Assembly: GCA_937930535.1 (NCBI GenBank)
Contig: CALGKJ010000016.1
Coordinates: 51,948 to 115,947, forward strand
Source: an uncultured Clostridia bacterium
Lineage (GTDB): Bacteria; Bacillota; Clostridia; Lutisporales; Lutisporaceae
Direction of reading: 5' to 3'
DNA length: 64,000 nucleotides
Below the pieces are notes generated by a model that was given only the letters and a program-made list of their open reading frames with translations, made no database searches and was not told the DNA's origin. Positions 51,023 through 61,900 of this stretch are shown here, one piece after another. Position 1 is the stretch's first letter; every line of letters begins with the position of its first letter. The position numbers were made by a program, and so were the translations under genes.

Positions 51023-53200
51023 ATGTATGCTGATTCACTAATAGTTTTAAAGTGGTGGTTATATATTCTACTACTAGGCGTAATATTCCTTCCAATTACT
51101 CAAAAATACTTCGGAAGGTTTTTTGATAAGGGGTATTCATTTTCAAAGGTTATTGCTATTGCTGTTTCTGGTTATATTGTATGGTTGTTGTCCGCTTTGA
51201 AGCTTGCAGCCTTTAGTCGAACTGAAATTTTTATAGTATTGCTTGTACTCGTTTGTATTAATGTCTATATAATATTTCGTCGGGGAAAGAGTTTCCTGAT
51301 ATCTGGTAAGCTAATAAGCATATATGCTGCTGAGGAAGTTATTTTTCTTATCCTATTATTGTTCTGGAGCTATATAAGAGGCATCAAGCCTGATATTTAC
51401 GGGCTTGAAAAATTCATGGATTTTGGTTTTGTCAATGCTGTTTTAAGGGCGGAGTACATGCCTCCAATTGACATCTGGTTTGCTGGCAAGGGTATAAATT
51501 ACTATTATTTCGGTCATTACATATGTGCTTTTCTAACTAAACTAACTGCCATACCTTCTGCTGTAACCTATAATCTTATGCTGGCAACTATACTTGCTCA
51601 AGCTTTTACATTATCCTTTTCATTGGTCAGTAATATGATTTATTGTATGAATAAGGATAAGCTTAGAAAGGCATTAATAGCTGGTCTGATATCGGCGTTT
51701 ATGGTATCCTTTGCAGGCAATCTGCATGGCTTTGTCTACTCCTATGCAAAGCCCTTTGTAGAGAAGAATATTACTCATACCAAATCGGAGTACAGCTATT
51801 TTTATCCTCACTCCACAAGGTATATAGGTCATAACCCTCAGACCGAGGATAGAACGATACATGAGTTTCCTATATATTCTTTTGTTGTGTCAGACCTGCA
51901 CGGTCACGTTTCAGATATTCCCTATGTAATTACGTTTGCGGCACTTATGTTCGCTTTTTGGGAGAGCAGGAGGCAGCGTAAAGGGCTTGACGTAAAAACT
52001 ATACTTTTAGGCTCTCTGTTTCTGTCTGTAATGTATATGACCAACGCCTGGGACTACCCCATATATGCAACTGTAGCATTAGGGGTAATAATAGCATATG
52101 CTGTACAGCAGGTTAATAGTAAGACATATAGTATAAATCAGGATAACCTGAAACATAATCGGAGCCTTAAATATGCGTCTCTTATACCTTGGGCAACATT
52201 TTTCTCTTTTTTAATTTTGTCTCAAATATTGTTACTGCCCTTTAATATGAGTTTTGATATGATATCTAATAAAATTGCTTTTGTATGGTCACGTACGCCA
52301 TTTTACCAGCTTCTCGTATTATGGGGGCACCAGTTGTTTTTTGCATTATGCTTTACTGCTTTTATTATTCGTAAGATTGTATTATATTGTAATAGACCAT
52401 GTAAGCATGAGGATACTCACAAAGGTTTTCCCGGTCTGCTTAAATTTTTGTCTGCTAGTGACACCTTCTGCTTTATACTTGTTATTTGTGCTGTAGGGCT
52501 GATTATTCTACCTGAAGTTGTGTTTGTCAAGGATATTTATCAAGCGAAATATCACAGGGCTAATACAATGTTTAAGCTTGTGTATCAAGCATTTATATTG
52601 TTCGGATTAGCTATAGGATATATCTCGGTAAGACTTATGCGGAAAAAGCATTCTTCTGTTATTAGATTAATTATATCAGTTGTATTTATCATAATGCTGG
52701 TGCTTCCAATGCTATATCCAGCAATGGCTGTAAAGGGCTACTACGGAAGCATAAAGCCATCAAATTATAAGGGCTTGAATGGGCTGAGTTTTCTTGAAAG
52801 GACTTCCAAAGGTGATTTTGATGCAGTTCAATGGCTTAATGCAAATGTGAATGGGCAACAAGCTATACTTGAGGCTAACGGTGACAGCTATTCAGATTAT
52901 TGCCGCATTTCCATGGCTACAGGTCTTCCCACTATACAAGGCTGGTATGTACATGAATGGCTATGGAGAAACAGTTCCGAGCTGCCTAAAGAGCGTGCAG
53001 CAGAGGTTGCGACGGTTTATGAATCTGCCGACATAAAAGAGACCTTGACTGTTTTAAGAAAATATATGGTGAAATATATTATAATAGGAGATCTGGAAAA
53101 AAAGAAGTTTGCTAATATAAATATAGATAAGCTGCTATCTCTGGGTGATGTGGTTTTTGATTCTGAGAAAACTATTATTATAGAAACAAAGGACTTTTGA
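51023..53200 (+). CDS. DUF2298 multi-pass membrane protein
   Basis: DIYGLEKFMDFGFVNAVLRAEYMPPIDIWFAGKGINYYYFGHYICAFLTKLTAIPS; many TM helices. Confidence 0.9.
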   Translation: MYADSLIVLKWWLYILLLGVIFLPITQKYFGRFFDKGYSFSKVIAIAVSGYIVWLLSALKLAAFSRTEIFIVLLVLVCINVYIIFRRGKSFLISGKLISIYAAEEVIFLILLLFWSYIRGIKPDIYGLEKFMDFGFVNAVLRAEYMPPIDIWFAGKGINYYYFGHYICAFLTKLTAIPSAVTYNLMLATILAQAFTLSFSLVSNMIYCMNKDKLRKALIAGLISAFMVSFAGNLHGFVYSYAKPFVEKNITHTKSEYSYFYPHSTRYIGHNPQTEDRTIHEFPIYSFVVSDLHGHVSDIPYVITFAALMFAFWESRRQRKGLDVKTILLGSLFLSVMYMTNAWDYPIYATVALGVIIAYAVQQVNSKTYSINQDNLKHNRSLKYASLIPWATFFSFLILSQILLLPFNMSFDMISNKIAFVWSRTPFYQLLVLWGHQLFFALCFTAFIIRKIVLYCNRPCKHEDTHKGFPGLLKFLSASDTFCFILVICAVGLIILPEVVFVKDIYQAKYHRANTMFKLVYQAFILFGLAIGYISVRLMRKKHSSVIRLIISVVFIIMLVLPMLYPAMAVKGYYGSIKPSNYKGLNGLSFLERTSKGDFDAVQWLNANVNGQQAILEANGDSYSDYCRISMATGLPTIQGWYVHEWLWRNSSELPKERAAEVATVYESADIKETLTVLRKYMVKYIIIGDLEKKKFANINIDKLLSLGDVVFDSEKTIIIETKDF

Positions 53201-53228
53201 TTATTTCAAAAGTCCTTTGTTTCTATAA
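53178..53228. terminator. Convergent bidirectional terminator made of both coding 3' ends
   Basis: TTATAGAAACAAAGGACTTTTGA-TTATT-TCAAAAGTCCTTTGTTTCTATAA perfect 23-bp stem. Confidence 0.85.
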
Positions 53229-54516
53229 CCTTATTAGCCGCTGCAATGCCCTCACGTACAGCATAGTTTACCCCTCTATCCTCTGGGTATATGCTGCACA
53301 TACTGACTGTATACAAGCCCTCTACAGGTGTTGAGTAGTCAGGCTTTATGCTTGAATAGCTCAAAGGAATAATTGGCTGGGCATAAGCATCCTTAAAGGT
53401 TACTGATGCCGCTATCCAGCTTTCATCAAAATTTGGATTTATTTTCTTAAGGTGCTTTATGTATTCCTCTAAAAGCTCCTGCTGATCCATGGTATAATAC
53501 TTGCTGGTGTTAAAAAGGTAGTTTGAAATATACAATATATTGCAGCCGCCATATTCCTCTTCGTCCAGCATATTTGTATGCTCTATAATTCCGCCAAAGG
53601 GTATGCTTTCATCCCCTATATTCATCCAATAATACTGGCTGAACTGCTGGTTAAGTATAATAATAGTACATGCAACGGAGGTATAATCTATCTGTTCTTT
53701 TTCCCTTATATATTCAACTGGCAGAATATCCTTTGCTATTTCAGTAAATATTGGTACAGGAGTAGTACAAATAACCTTGTCATATGCAAAATCTCCCCAT
53801 GAGGTTTTGAGAAGAAAACCTTCATCAGTCTTATTGATTTTATTTACCTTGCAATTTAAACGTATTTTTACTCTTCTGTCAGTAAGCTGCTTTTCCAGCG
53901 CATCAAGCAGAGTTTTTGTGCTTCCATCTATATAACCTAATACTTCTTGTCCATTTTCCTTGGAGGTTCCTCTAAGTTTAATCTTTCCCCAGAACCACGA
54001 CATGGAAATTTCCTTATATCTATCTCCGAACTTACTTGTAAGAAGTGGTTTCCAAACCTTCTGATATACCTTTTCTCCTACATTTTGAGTCAGCCACTCA
54101 TAAGCACTTATATTCTCAAGACTTTTCCAATCCTTGATACTCATAATCTTAAGTACTCCTAACCCGAACTTAAGCTTGCTCCAGATAGATAATGGTCTAA
54201 AGCTTAAAAGCGATAGTGGTGTACCAAACTTATAGAGTCTGTTATCAACAAAAAATCCCATACTGCTGGGAAGCCATCTAACCTTATCTGATATTCTAAG
54301 CTCTTTTATCAACTGAATTATATGTTTATCAGATTTGAAGAAATGATGATAGTATTTCTCTATTGGCATGTTATTTATATAGGTTACCCCAGCGATGCCG
54401 CCTGCCTGATTGTCTGCCTCGAATATATCAACCTCTACATCGTTTTTACTAAGCTGGTAAGCCGCAGCCAAGCCAGTAATGCCAGCACCGATTACCGCTA
54501 TCCTTGTTTGCTTCAT
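53206..54516 (-). CDS. NAD(P)/FAD-dependent oxidoreductase (amine oxidase/UGM-like)
   Basis: RIAVIGAGITGLAAAYQLSKNDVEVDIFEADNQAGGIAG. Confidence 0.92.
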   Translation of the reverse strand: MKQTRIAVIGAGITGLAAAYQLSKNDVEVDIFEADNQAGGIAGVTYINNMPIEKYYHHFFKSDKHIIQLIKELRISDKVRWLPSSMGFFVDNRLYKFGTPLSLLSFRPLSIWSKLKFGLGVLKIMSIKDWKSLENISAYEWLTQNVGEKVYQKVWKPLLTSKFGDRYKEISMSWFWGKIKLRGTSKENGQEVLGYIDGSTKTLLDALEKQLTDRRVKIRLNCKVNKINKTDEGFLLKTSWGDFAYDKVICTTPVPIFTEIAKDILPVEYIREKEQIDYTSVACTIIILNQQFSQYYWMNIGDESIPFGGIIEHTNMLDEEEYGGCNILYISNYLFNTSKYYTMDQQELLEEYIKHLKKINPNFDESWIAASVTFKDAYAQPIIPLSYSSIKPDYSTPVEGLYTVSMCSIYPEDRGVNYAVREGIAAANKVIETKDF

Positions 54517-55487
54517 TGATTGTTCACCTTTTCCATTTTAATATTAGCTATTTTAATGTTTTCTCTTATCAGTGCATACATTCCCAAAGCTATGGTATAT
54601 AGATTCATAAGCAAGTGGTTCAGGGTTGATGCTATACCAATAACTGCTCCTGTATATCCATAAAAGGATAAAACCAATATCATAGTACCTTCAAATACTC
54701 CCAGTCCGCCGGGAGTCACTGGGATGATTTTTGTCAGATTTGCTGTCATATTGGCAAAGGTAATTATTATGGGACTTATATTCTGTCCTAATGAAAGAAA
54801 TATAAAATAGGTTATAATGCCTTCGCATGTCCAAATAAATGTGGAGCATACCGTCATCCTTAAAAGCTTGCCTTTATTTTTTATAGAGCCGTGAAACACT
54901 TGCCGCATTGCTTCTATTAACTCCACAAGCCTTTTATTTTTAATACTCTTTAACAGCTTTTTATTGTTAATAATCACTTCCAAAAACACGAAGGTTAATA
55001 CCAGGGCAATAATTCCAAGCAGCAGCATATTATAAAACCATCTGTCCAGCTTGACTGTGGTTATCACGTATACACTGCATATTAGTATTACAATATAAAC
55101 GCCGACAACATCAAATATCCTGTCCACAAAGGTTGCAGGCAGTGTCTTGGCATATGCCAGCTTATATTTTTTATTCAAGAAATATGAACGAGCAATGTCG
55201 CCTATTTTGGCTGGTATCAGTATATTCATAGCATTCCCCAAATTGTATGCTAAAAAGGAGTCGGTTAATCTGATATTTATACTATTATCCTTTAATATCT
55301 GCTGCCATCTGTATGCTCTCACCATCATATCAACAGTGTACAGCATAGTAGCCGCTGCTATCCATGTATAGTTTATGCTTGCTAAGTATTCTGGAAGCTT
55401 TTCAAAGCCGATTTTTTTTAATATTGCATACATTAGTATTAGTGCAATTGAAAAGCTGATAATTATAGATATTTTATTTTTCTTCAT
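54513..55487 (-). CDS. Lysylphosphatidylglycerol synthase TM-like flippase family protein
   Basis: NAMNILIPAKIGDIARSYFL..IIPVTPGGLGVFEGTMILVLSFYG. Confidence 0.9.
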   Translation of the reverse strand: MKKNKISIIISFSIALILMYAILKKIGFEKLPEYLASINYTWIAAATMLYTVDMMVRAYRWQQILKDNSINIRLTDSFLAYNLGNAMNILIPAKIGDIARSYFLNKKYKLAYAKTLPATFVDRIFDVVGVYIVILICSVYVITTVKLDRWFYNMLLLGIIALVLTFVFLEVIINNKKLLKSIKNKRLVELIEAMRQVFHGSIKNKGKLLRMTVCSTFIWTCEGIITYFIFLSLGQNISPIIITFANMTANLTKIIPVTPGGLGVFEGTMILVLSFYGYTGAVIGIASTLNHLLMNLYTIALGMYALIRENIKIANIKMEKVNNQ

Positions 55488-56421
55488 CTGTGTTTATTTC
55501 CCTTTCAATTATATAAAGAGGTCTGTTTTTACTCTGCTCATACATGCGCCCTATATATTCGCCTAATATTCCGATGGATATAAGCTGTACACCACCTAGA
55601 AATGTTACAGTAGTCATAATGGAAGCCCACCCTGCAACAAGGTTTTTGCCTCCCAAAATCCTATAGGTGACTGTATATATAAATACTGCAAGTGCTACTA
55701 TAACTGCCAAGAAACCAAGAAACTGTGACACCTTTAATGGCTTTGTAGAAAAGGACACTATTCCATCAAAAGCAAACTTAAGCATCTTTTTTAGAGGATA
55801 TTTTGTAGTACCTGCAAACCTTTTCTCTCTTTCGTATTCCAGTGGTATTTGTTTAAAGCCCGCCCAGCTTACCATGCCTCTTATAAACCTGCTTTTTTCA
55901 GGCATACTTCTAAGTACATCGGCTACCTTTCTGTCCATTAATCTGAAGTCTCCAGTATCTAGGGGTATTGTAACGTCTGAAAGTCTGTTTAATATTCTAT
56001 AAAAATATTTTGCTGTAGCTAGCTTAAACCTGCTTTCTCCTTTCCTTTTTTTTCTTTTGCCGTATACTACATGATAACCCTTTTCCCAAAGCTCTATCAT
56101 TTGTGGTATTAATTCAGGTGGATCCTGCATATCCGCATCTATAAGAACTACTGCCTCGCCCTTTGATTTATCTATGCCTGCTGTAACTGCTAATTGATGC
56201 CCGAAATTTCTGGAAAAGCTCACTACCTTGACTCTTTTATCTTTTTGGGCTATATCCTCTAATATATCAAGTGTTCTATCTGTGCTGCCGTCATTAACAA
56301 ATATCAGCTCATAGTTATATTTTATATTATCCATGGTTTTCAGAAGCCTGTTATAGCATATAGAAGCTACTTCTTCTTCAAAATACATAGGTACAACAAC
56401 TGATATAAGCTTTTTATGCAT
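55474..56421 (-). CDS. Glycosyltransferase family 2 (DPM/GtrB-like) with C-terminal TM helices
   Basis: LISVVVPMYFEEEVASICYNRLLKTM..LIDADMQDPPELIPQMIELWEKGYHVVYGKR; start moved from 56475. Confidence 0.95.
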   Translation of the reverse strand: MHKKLISVVVPMYFEEEVASICYNRLLKTMDNIKYNYELIFVNDGSTDRTLDILEDIAQKDKRVKVVSFSRNFGHQLAVTAGIDKSKGEAVVLIDADMQDPPELIPQMIELWEKGYHVVYGKRKKRKGESRFKLATAKYFYRILNRLSDVTIPLDTGDFRLMDRKVADVLRSMPEKSRFIRGMVSWAGFKQIPLEYEREKRFAGTTKYPLKKMLKFAFDGIVSFSTKPLKVSQFLGFLAVIVALAVFIYTVTYRILGGKNLVAGWASIMTTVTFLGGVQLISIGILGEYIGRMYEQSKNRPLYIIEREINTDEEK

Positions 56422-56462
56422 TCTTATTACCTCTTTTCCTATAGAAAATAAATCATTAAACA

Positions 56463-56566
56463 TATAGATAACCAACTCTAAAACTCAAAATACTTTTCGT
56501 TAAGAGTTGCTAATCTCTTTGTGAGAAACAACTGGATATATTTAATTTTGAAGTTGTTTCTCTATA
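56463..56566. repeat. Full-length copy of repeat family B
   Basis: TATAGATAACCAACTCTAAAACTCAAAATACTTTTCGTTAAGAGTTGCTAATCTCTTTGTGAGAAACAACTGG..GAAGTTGTTTCTCTATA. Confidence 0.85.
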
Positions 56567-56655
56567 ATATACAGCACATGTTTATTCTATAAACATGTGC
56601 TGTAATAAATCCTTCCAAAACTATACTTAGTTCAATTAGCTATGACCGCTGTTTA

Positions 56656-58410
56656 CTATTTATCGATTATGATTGTTTCAGCCATTATTATTCCAAGCTC
56701 TTCTTTTCCTATTATGGAGAATAGCTTAATGCCTTTTTTGATATCCTGAATAGTAAGCGCATCCAGTCTCTTATTGGCTATCTTAGCATCTGTAGCATAC
56801 ACATGCTTGGTTACCAATTTATTTGAGCTATCAATATACTCTATAAGTATAAGAGCTTTATCGTAAACAATCTCTTTTACAGTTGCTGATATAATATTTA
56901 CTCTGGTATCTGAAACAACTGTAACTATCTTAGTAACCTCATCATTTTCAAGTGTAAGATCAACAAGCATATTTGGTCTTAAATCATATAAACTTGATAT
57001 TTCACCTTCTACTATAATATTTTCATCTTTAATATTATTGTTTATATAGTATTCAATCTTTTGTCCGTCTTCTCTCTTTATTATTATCTTGGCTGGAGCT
57101 GTTCTGCTAAAGCTGATAGATTCGATAACTCCCCTATCACTGTTTTTGGTTACGTCTGCGTTAATTTCTATCAGTTCTTGATAGGATGTGATTATGGCAA
57201 TACTCATACCTGCTTTTAAATCTCTGTAAGTTGCTTCCTTGCCATCTTTTACAACAGTAGTTTCATTTGTTAAAGCAAAGCTTTTCTTTTCACCCTTTTC
57301 AGTTTGAACCTCAAAGATTATCTTTTCGTCTGCAATACGTATATCCTTTATAGTTGCTTTTGTTTTTTGAATTTTACTTTCAGCTGCTACATTTGCTATT
57401 TCTCCATTTATTAAAGCTACTGTCACCGAATCGCCCTTTTTGAGTCTCCAATAAAAGCTTTGAGCTTCATCTATAGTGCAAGTTATATCTTTTGCAACTC
57501 CGAATACCTTACTAAGGGTTGTTCCATTAGTTTGCTTTATGCCTATAACAATATTTCCGTACTCAGGTATGACTTCCTCTATATAACCCTCAAGTATAGT
57601 TTCATCCTGATTTATGTCTCCAATTTCATCTTGAACAGGTACATCGGCAGTATCTTCATTTGCATCGTTGTTTACTGTATCATTATCGTCTGCTTGATCA
57701 GCAGCGTCTTGAACTTCCGATTCTTCTTCAATGTCTAAATAGTCCTTTTCGTAACAAGCGTTCGAAATATCAAGCATCTTTGCGAATACCGCTCTTGTTA
57801 CTGTAGTTCTTGGATTAAAGTTTCCGTTTGCATCGCCCTTTCCATCAATAACGCCAATCTTAATTAAAAAATCCACATGCGATCTATACATAATAGGTAT
57901 CTCACTAAGATCCTTAAAGGAAAGTGCAACTGGCGGATTCTTAGCCGGATCATATTGTATTTCAAAGGCTCTTCCAAGATACAAGCTTGCTTCTATCTTT
58001 TGCACATTAGGAAAATCACTGAACCATTGAACATCATAAACAGTTATGATCTGTTTTTCAAGACAAAATGCAACTGCTTCTTTTGCATATGTAGGTACCT
58101 TGTATTTATCAAGCACTTCCGTTTTGTATTTTTCTACAAGGGCTGTAAGATTGGATACCTTGTCCGCTCTCATCATACGTGAGATACTTACCATTACATC
58201 ATATTTCTTTACATTGTCATTGGGCTTAAAAAGTGTGTCCTCAATAGAATCCATCAAACCTTTATTATATACATTAACTATATGCTGCTTTGCCCAGTTA
58301 TTATTTATGTCAGTAAGAATAGATGCATCATTACCCGCAAAAACCACACATGCTGATGTCAGTAATAATACTGCTGTGATTACTGCTATCATTTTTTTAA
58401 AATTGTTCAT
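56656..58410 (-). CDS. SLH-domain surface protein
   Basis: Signal peptide; ILTDINNNWAKQHIVNVYNKGLMDSIEDTLFKPNDNVKKYDVMVSISRMM and FNPRTTVTRAVFAKMLDIS. Confidence 0.9.
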   Translation of the reverse strand: MNNFKKMIAVITAVLLLTSACVVFAGNDASILTDINNNWAKQHIVNVYNKGLMDSIEDTLFKPNDNVKKYDVMVSISRMMRADKVSNLTALVEKYKTEVLDKYKVPTYAKEAVAFCLEKQIITVYDVQWFSDFPNVQKIEASLYLGRAFEIQYDPAKNPPVALSFKDLSEIPIMYRSHVDFLIKIGVIDGKGDANGNFNPRTTVTRAVFAKMLDISNACYEKDYLDIEEESEVQDAADQADDNDTVNNDANEDTADVPVQDEIGDINQDETILEGYIEEVIPEYGNIVIGIKQTNGTTLSKVFGVAKDITCTIDEAQSFYWRLKKGDSVTVALINGEIANVAAESKIQKTKATIKDIRIADEKIIFEVQTEKGEKKSFALTNETTVVKDGKEATYRDLKAGMSIAIITSYQELIEINADVTKNSDRGVIESISFSRTAPAKIIIKREDGQKIEYYINNNIKDENIIVEGEISSLYDLRPNMLVDLTLENDEVTKIVTVVSDTRVNIISATVKEIVYDKALILIEYIDSSNKLVTKHVYATDAKIANKRLDALTIQDIKKGIKLFSIIGKEELGIIMAETIIIDK

Positions 58411-58942
58411 TTGTATCCTCCTTATATTTTTATCATTGATAATTAATATATTCTGTTAAATATTCACAAAATCCTTCTACCTCCTTAATAAAATTAAAAA
58501 AAATATTAGCTTGCTGAAAATCGACAAAAACCTAATAATAGTTGATACGACTTTGTTTGCTATCATATTAGATGCATATTGTGCCAAAAAAGTTCTAGTT
58601 TTTTCTTAAGTTACATAAAATATATGCTTTTCTTAAATCAGTTTTTCTAATATAATAACACCATGACATCACAAGTTAACATAATTCAAATGTATTACGA
58701 CTATGTAACAGTTTTTACACAAATATTTCGGATATTTACAGTATGTTTACCGCAGCAGGATTTAAAAAAGTCATGTAGAATTATGTTAACATGAACAAGC
58801 TAATAAATCAATTTATCTACAACCTGGAAAGGAGGTGCATAGCATCGGTCGCAGTAGAGAGTTCGATCAAAAAACTATTTATAGTTTTAAAAATCAATTT
58901 TCAACAAAAAATAAAAAGAGATTTGAGGAGGAAACAAATTTT

Positions 58943-61900
58943 ATGAACAAAAAATTTATCGCACTTTTTCTTGCCTTCGCATTAATGTTTTCAACATTGA
59001 CAATTGCATTTGCAAATACAACAATAAGTGATGAAGCAGCAATAGCAGAAGCAATAGGAATGTTAAAAGGTGAAGGAAATGGTGTAACACCTGAATACCT
59101 TGCTACACAACCAACAAGATTACAAGCAGCTATAATGTACTTGAGATTAAGAGGTCTTGAAGAAGAAGCTCTTGCATGGACAGGCACAGCAAACTTCCCA
59201 GATGGTGAAAACTATGTGTGGGAAGGTGGAGAAGCAATTATGGCATACCTTAAGTCACATCCTGAACTAGGATGGCAGGGTGCTGATGGTATGTTCTTAC
59301 CAAACGCTAAAATCAATGCACAATCCTTCTACAAAGTAATGCTTGAAGCTCTTGGCTACAAGCAAAATTCAGTAGACGTAATCGGAGACTTCACATGGGC
59401 AGGTACTTTCAACTTTGCGGCTGACCTAGGTATGGTTTCAGTTGCTGACGTTACAAACTTCACAGTTAATGATTTAGCAATTGCTACACTAGAAGCTCTA
59501 GTAATACCTGTTAAGAATTCAGAAATGACTCTAATAGCAACTCTAGTTGAAGCAGGAATAATAGACATGGAAACAGCTATCTTAGTTGGTCTTTATGAAG
59601 ATCCAGCTACAGTTGAGCTTGAAAATGCTATAACAGCAGCAGAAGAAGCTATTGCAGCTCTTCCAGCAGTTGTAACGCTTGCACACAAAGCTCACGTTGA
59701 AGTAGCTAGAGCACTTGTTGATGCAGTAGCAGCTTTAGATGCAGAAGCAGTTATTGAGAATATAGCAGTTCTTGAAGCAGCAGAAGCTGTAATAGTTGAA
59801 CTTGAAGAAGCAGCAGCAGATGCAGAAGCTAGAGAAGCAGCTAAGGCAGCTCTTGAAGCAGCAATGAAATCTGTATCAGCAATAGCTAATAATAAAATAC
59901 AAATAACTTTATCAGAAGCTATAACAAGTGTTGAGGTATCATCCTTCGAAGTTAAGAATGCAGCAAACAACGCAATAGAAGTTAAATCAGCTACACTTTC
60001 AGCTGATGGTAAAACAGTTACTCTTGTAACTGAAGCACAAGTACCATACACAGTTTACTCAGTAAAGGTTAATAATAAGTCAATGCAATATGTTGCAGTT
60101 ATGACTGATTCTGTAAAACCTACAGCTACAGCGGTTGTTGATGGTTATAACAGAGTTAAAATAACATTTAACGAAGCAGTAGATAAAGCAATGGCTGAAA
60201 ATATTGCTAACTACACAATTGATAATAATCTAACCGTATTAAAGGCTGCACTTAATGAAACTGGAACAGTTGTTATATTAACAACTGCACAACAAGTAGT
60301 AGGAACAATCTACAAAATTACAGTTCAAAACGTTGCTGATGTATCAGGTAATGTAATGGATAAATATGAAGTTTTATTTGGTGGTATGGCTAAGGATACA
60401 ACTAAGCCAACAGCTACAGCAGTTGTTATAGCAAACAATATGGTAAGAGTAACATTTAGTGAAGTGGTTGATAAGGAAATGGCTGAGAATATTGCTAATT
60501 ATGCAATTGATAATGGTCTTACAGTGTTAAAAGCTGAACTTAATACAGCAGGAACAATTGTAATATTAACAACTTCTGAGCAAGCAGTAGGAACAATCTA
60601 CAAAATTACAGTTCAAAATGTTGCTGATATAGATGGTAACGTAATGGATAAGTATGAAACATTGTTCGGCGGTATGGCTAAAGATACAACTAAGCCAACT
60701 GTACTTTCAGCAACAGTTTCTACTAATACAAAGATTACAGTAACATTTGATAAAGCAATGGACAAAGTAGTAGCTGAAAATATAGCTAACTATACAGTAG
60801 ACAACGGTCTAGTAGTATTAAAGGCTGAGCTTAATGCAGCAGGAACGGTTGTTACATTAACAACTTCTGAACAAACAGTAGGAACAATCTACAAAGTAAC
60901 AGTACAAAACGTTGCTGATATTTCAGGTAACGTAATGGACAAATATGAAGCATTATTCGGCGGTATGGCTAAGGATACAATAAAGCCTACAGCTACAGTA
61001 GCAACAGCAGCTAACACCGTAACAGTAACATTTAGCAAAGATATGGATGCAGTAACAGCTACTAACGTATTAAACTATGTATTTGATGGCAATCTAGGAT
61101 ATGCTACAAAAGCAACATTAGACGCTACAAACAGAATAGTAACATTAACAACAGCATCACAAACTCCTGGTAAGATCTACAACGTAACAATTAACGGAGT
61201 ACAAGATATATCAGGTAATGCAATAGCAGCAGATACTAAGATAGCATTTGTAGGAGTTGGATCAGTAGCAGCTTCACAAGTAACACTACAAGCTATATCT
61301 ATAGTAAACGAAAATACAGTTGACTTAATATTCGATAGAGAATTAACAGCGACAGACGTAACAAACCTAGTTATGACAATTGATGAAGATAATAATGCTG
61401 TTTATGTAAATCCAGTTGGATTGGCTTATGCTAAATTCCAACAAGCTAACAAGAATATAGTAAGAGTGCAATTCAGAACTGCAACAGCTAACCCAGCGTT
61501 ATTCGAAGCAGGACATGTATACAAAGCAACAATTACAGGCATAGCTAACCTTATAACAGCAAACAGCGCTAATGTTAAAGCATTTGCAGGAACTAACGTA
61601 ACTAATCCTATACCATATGTAATGACAGCAACAGCACAGAACAACACAGCAATAAAAGTAACATTCAGCGAGCCAGTAACAAACGTAACAGCAGCAGCAT
61701 TTACAATAACACCAGCAAGAACAATTACAGGTGTATCAGTACAAGCGGCTGATGTAGTAACAGAAGCTATAATATACCTTGATTCTGCAACAGCACTTGC
61801 AACTTCAACAGTTTATGAATTAACATTTAACGCAGGTGTAACAGATGCAGCCGGCTACAATGCAATGAGAATACTAAATGCTGATGCAACAGCATACAAG

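Noticed and set aside
59692-60051. Minus-strand ORFs inside the S-layer-like gene
   Set aside because: Shadow frames from the Ala/Thr/Val-rich, stop-poor coding strand
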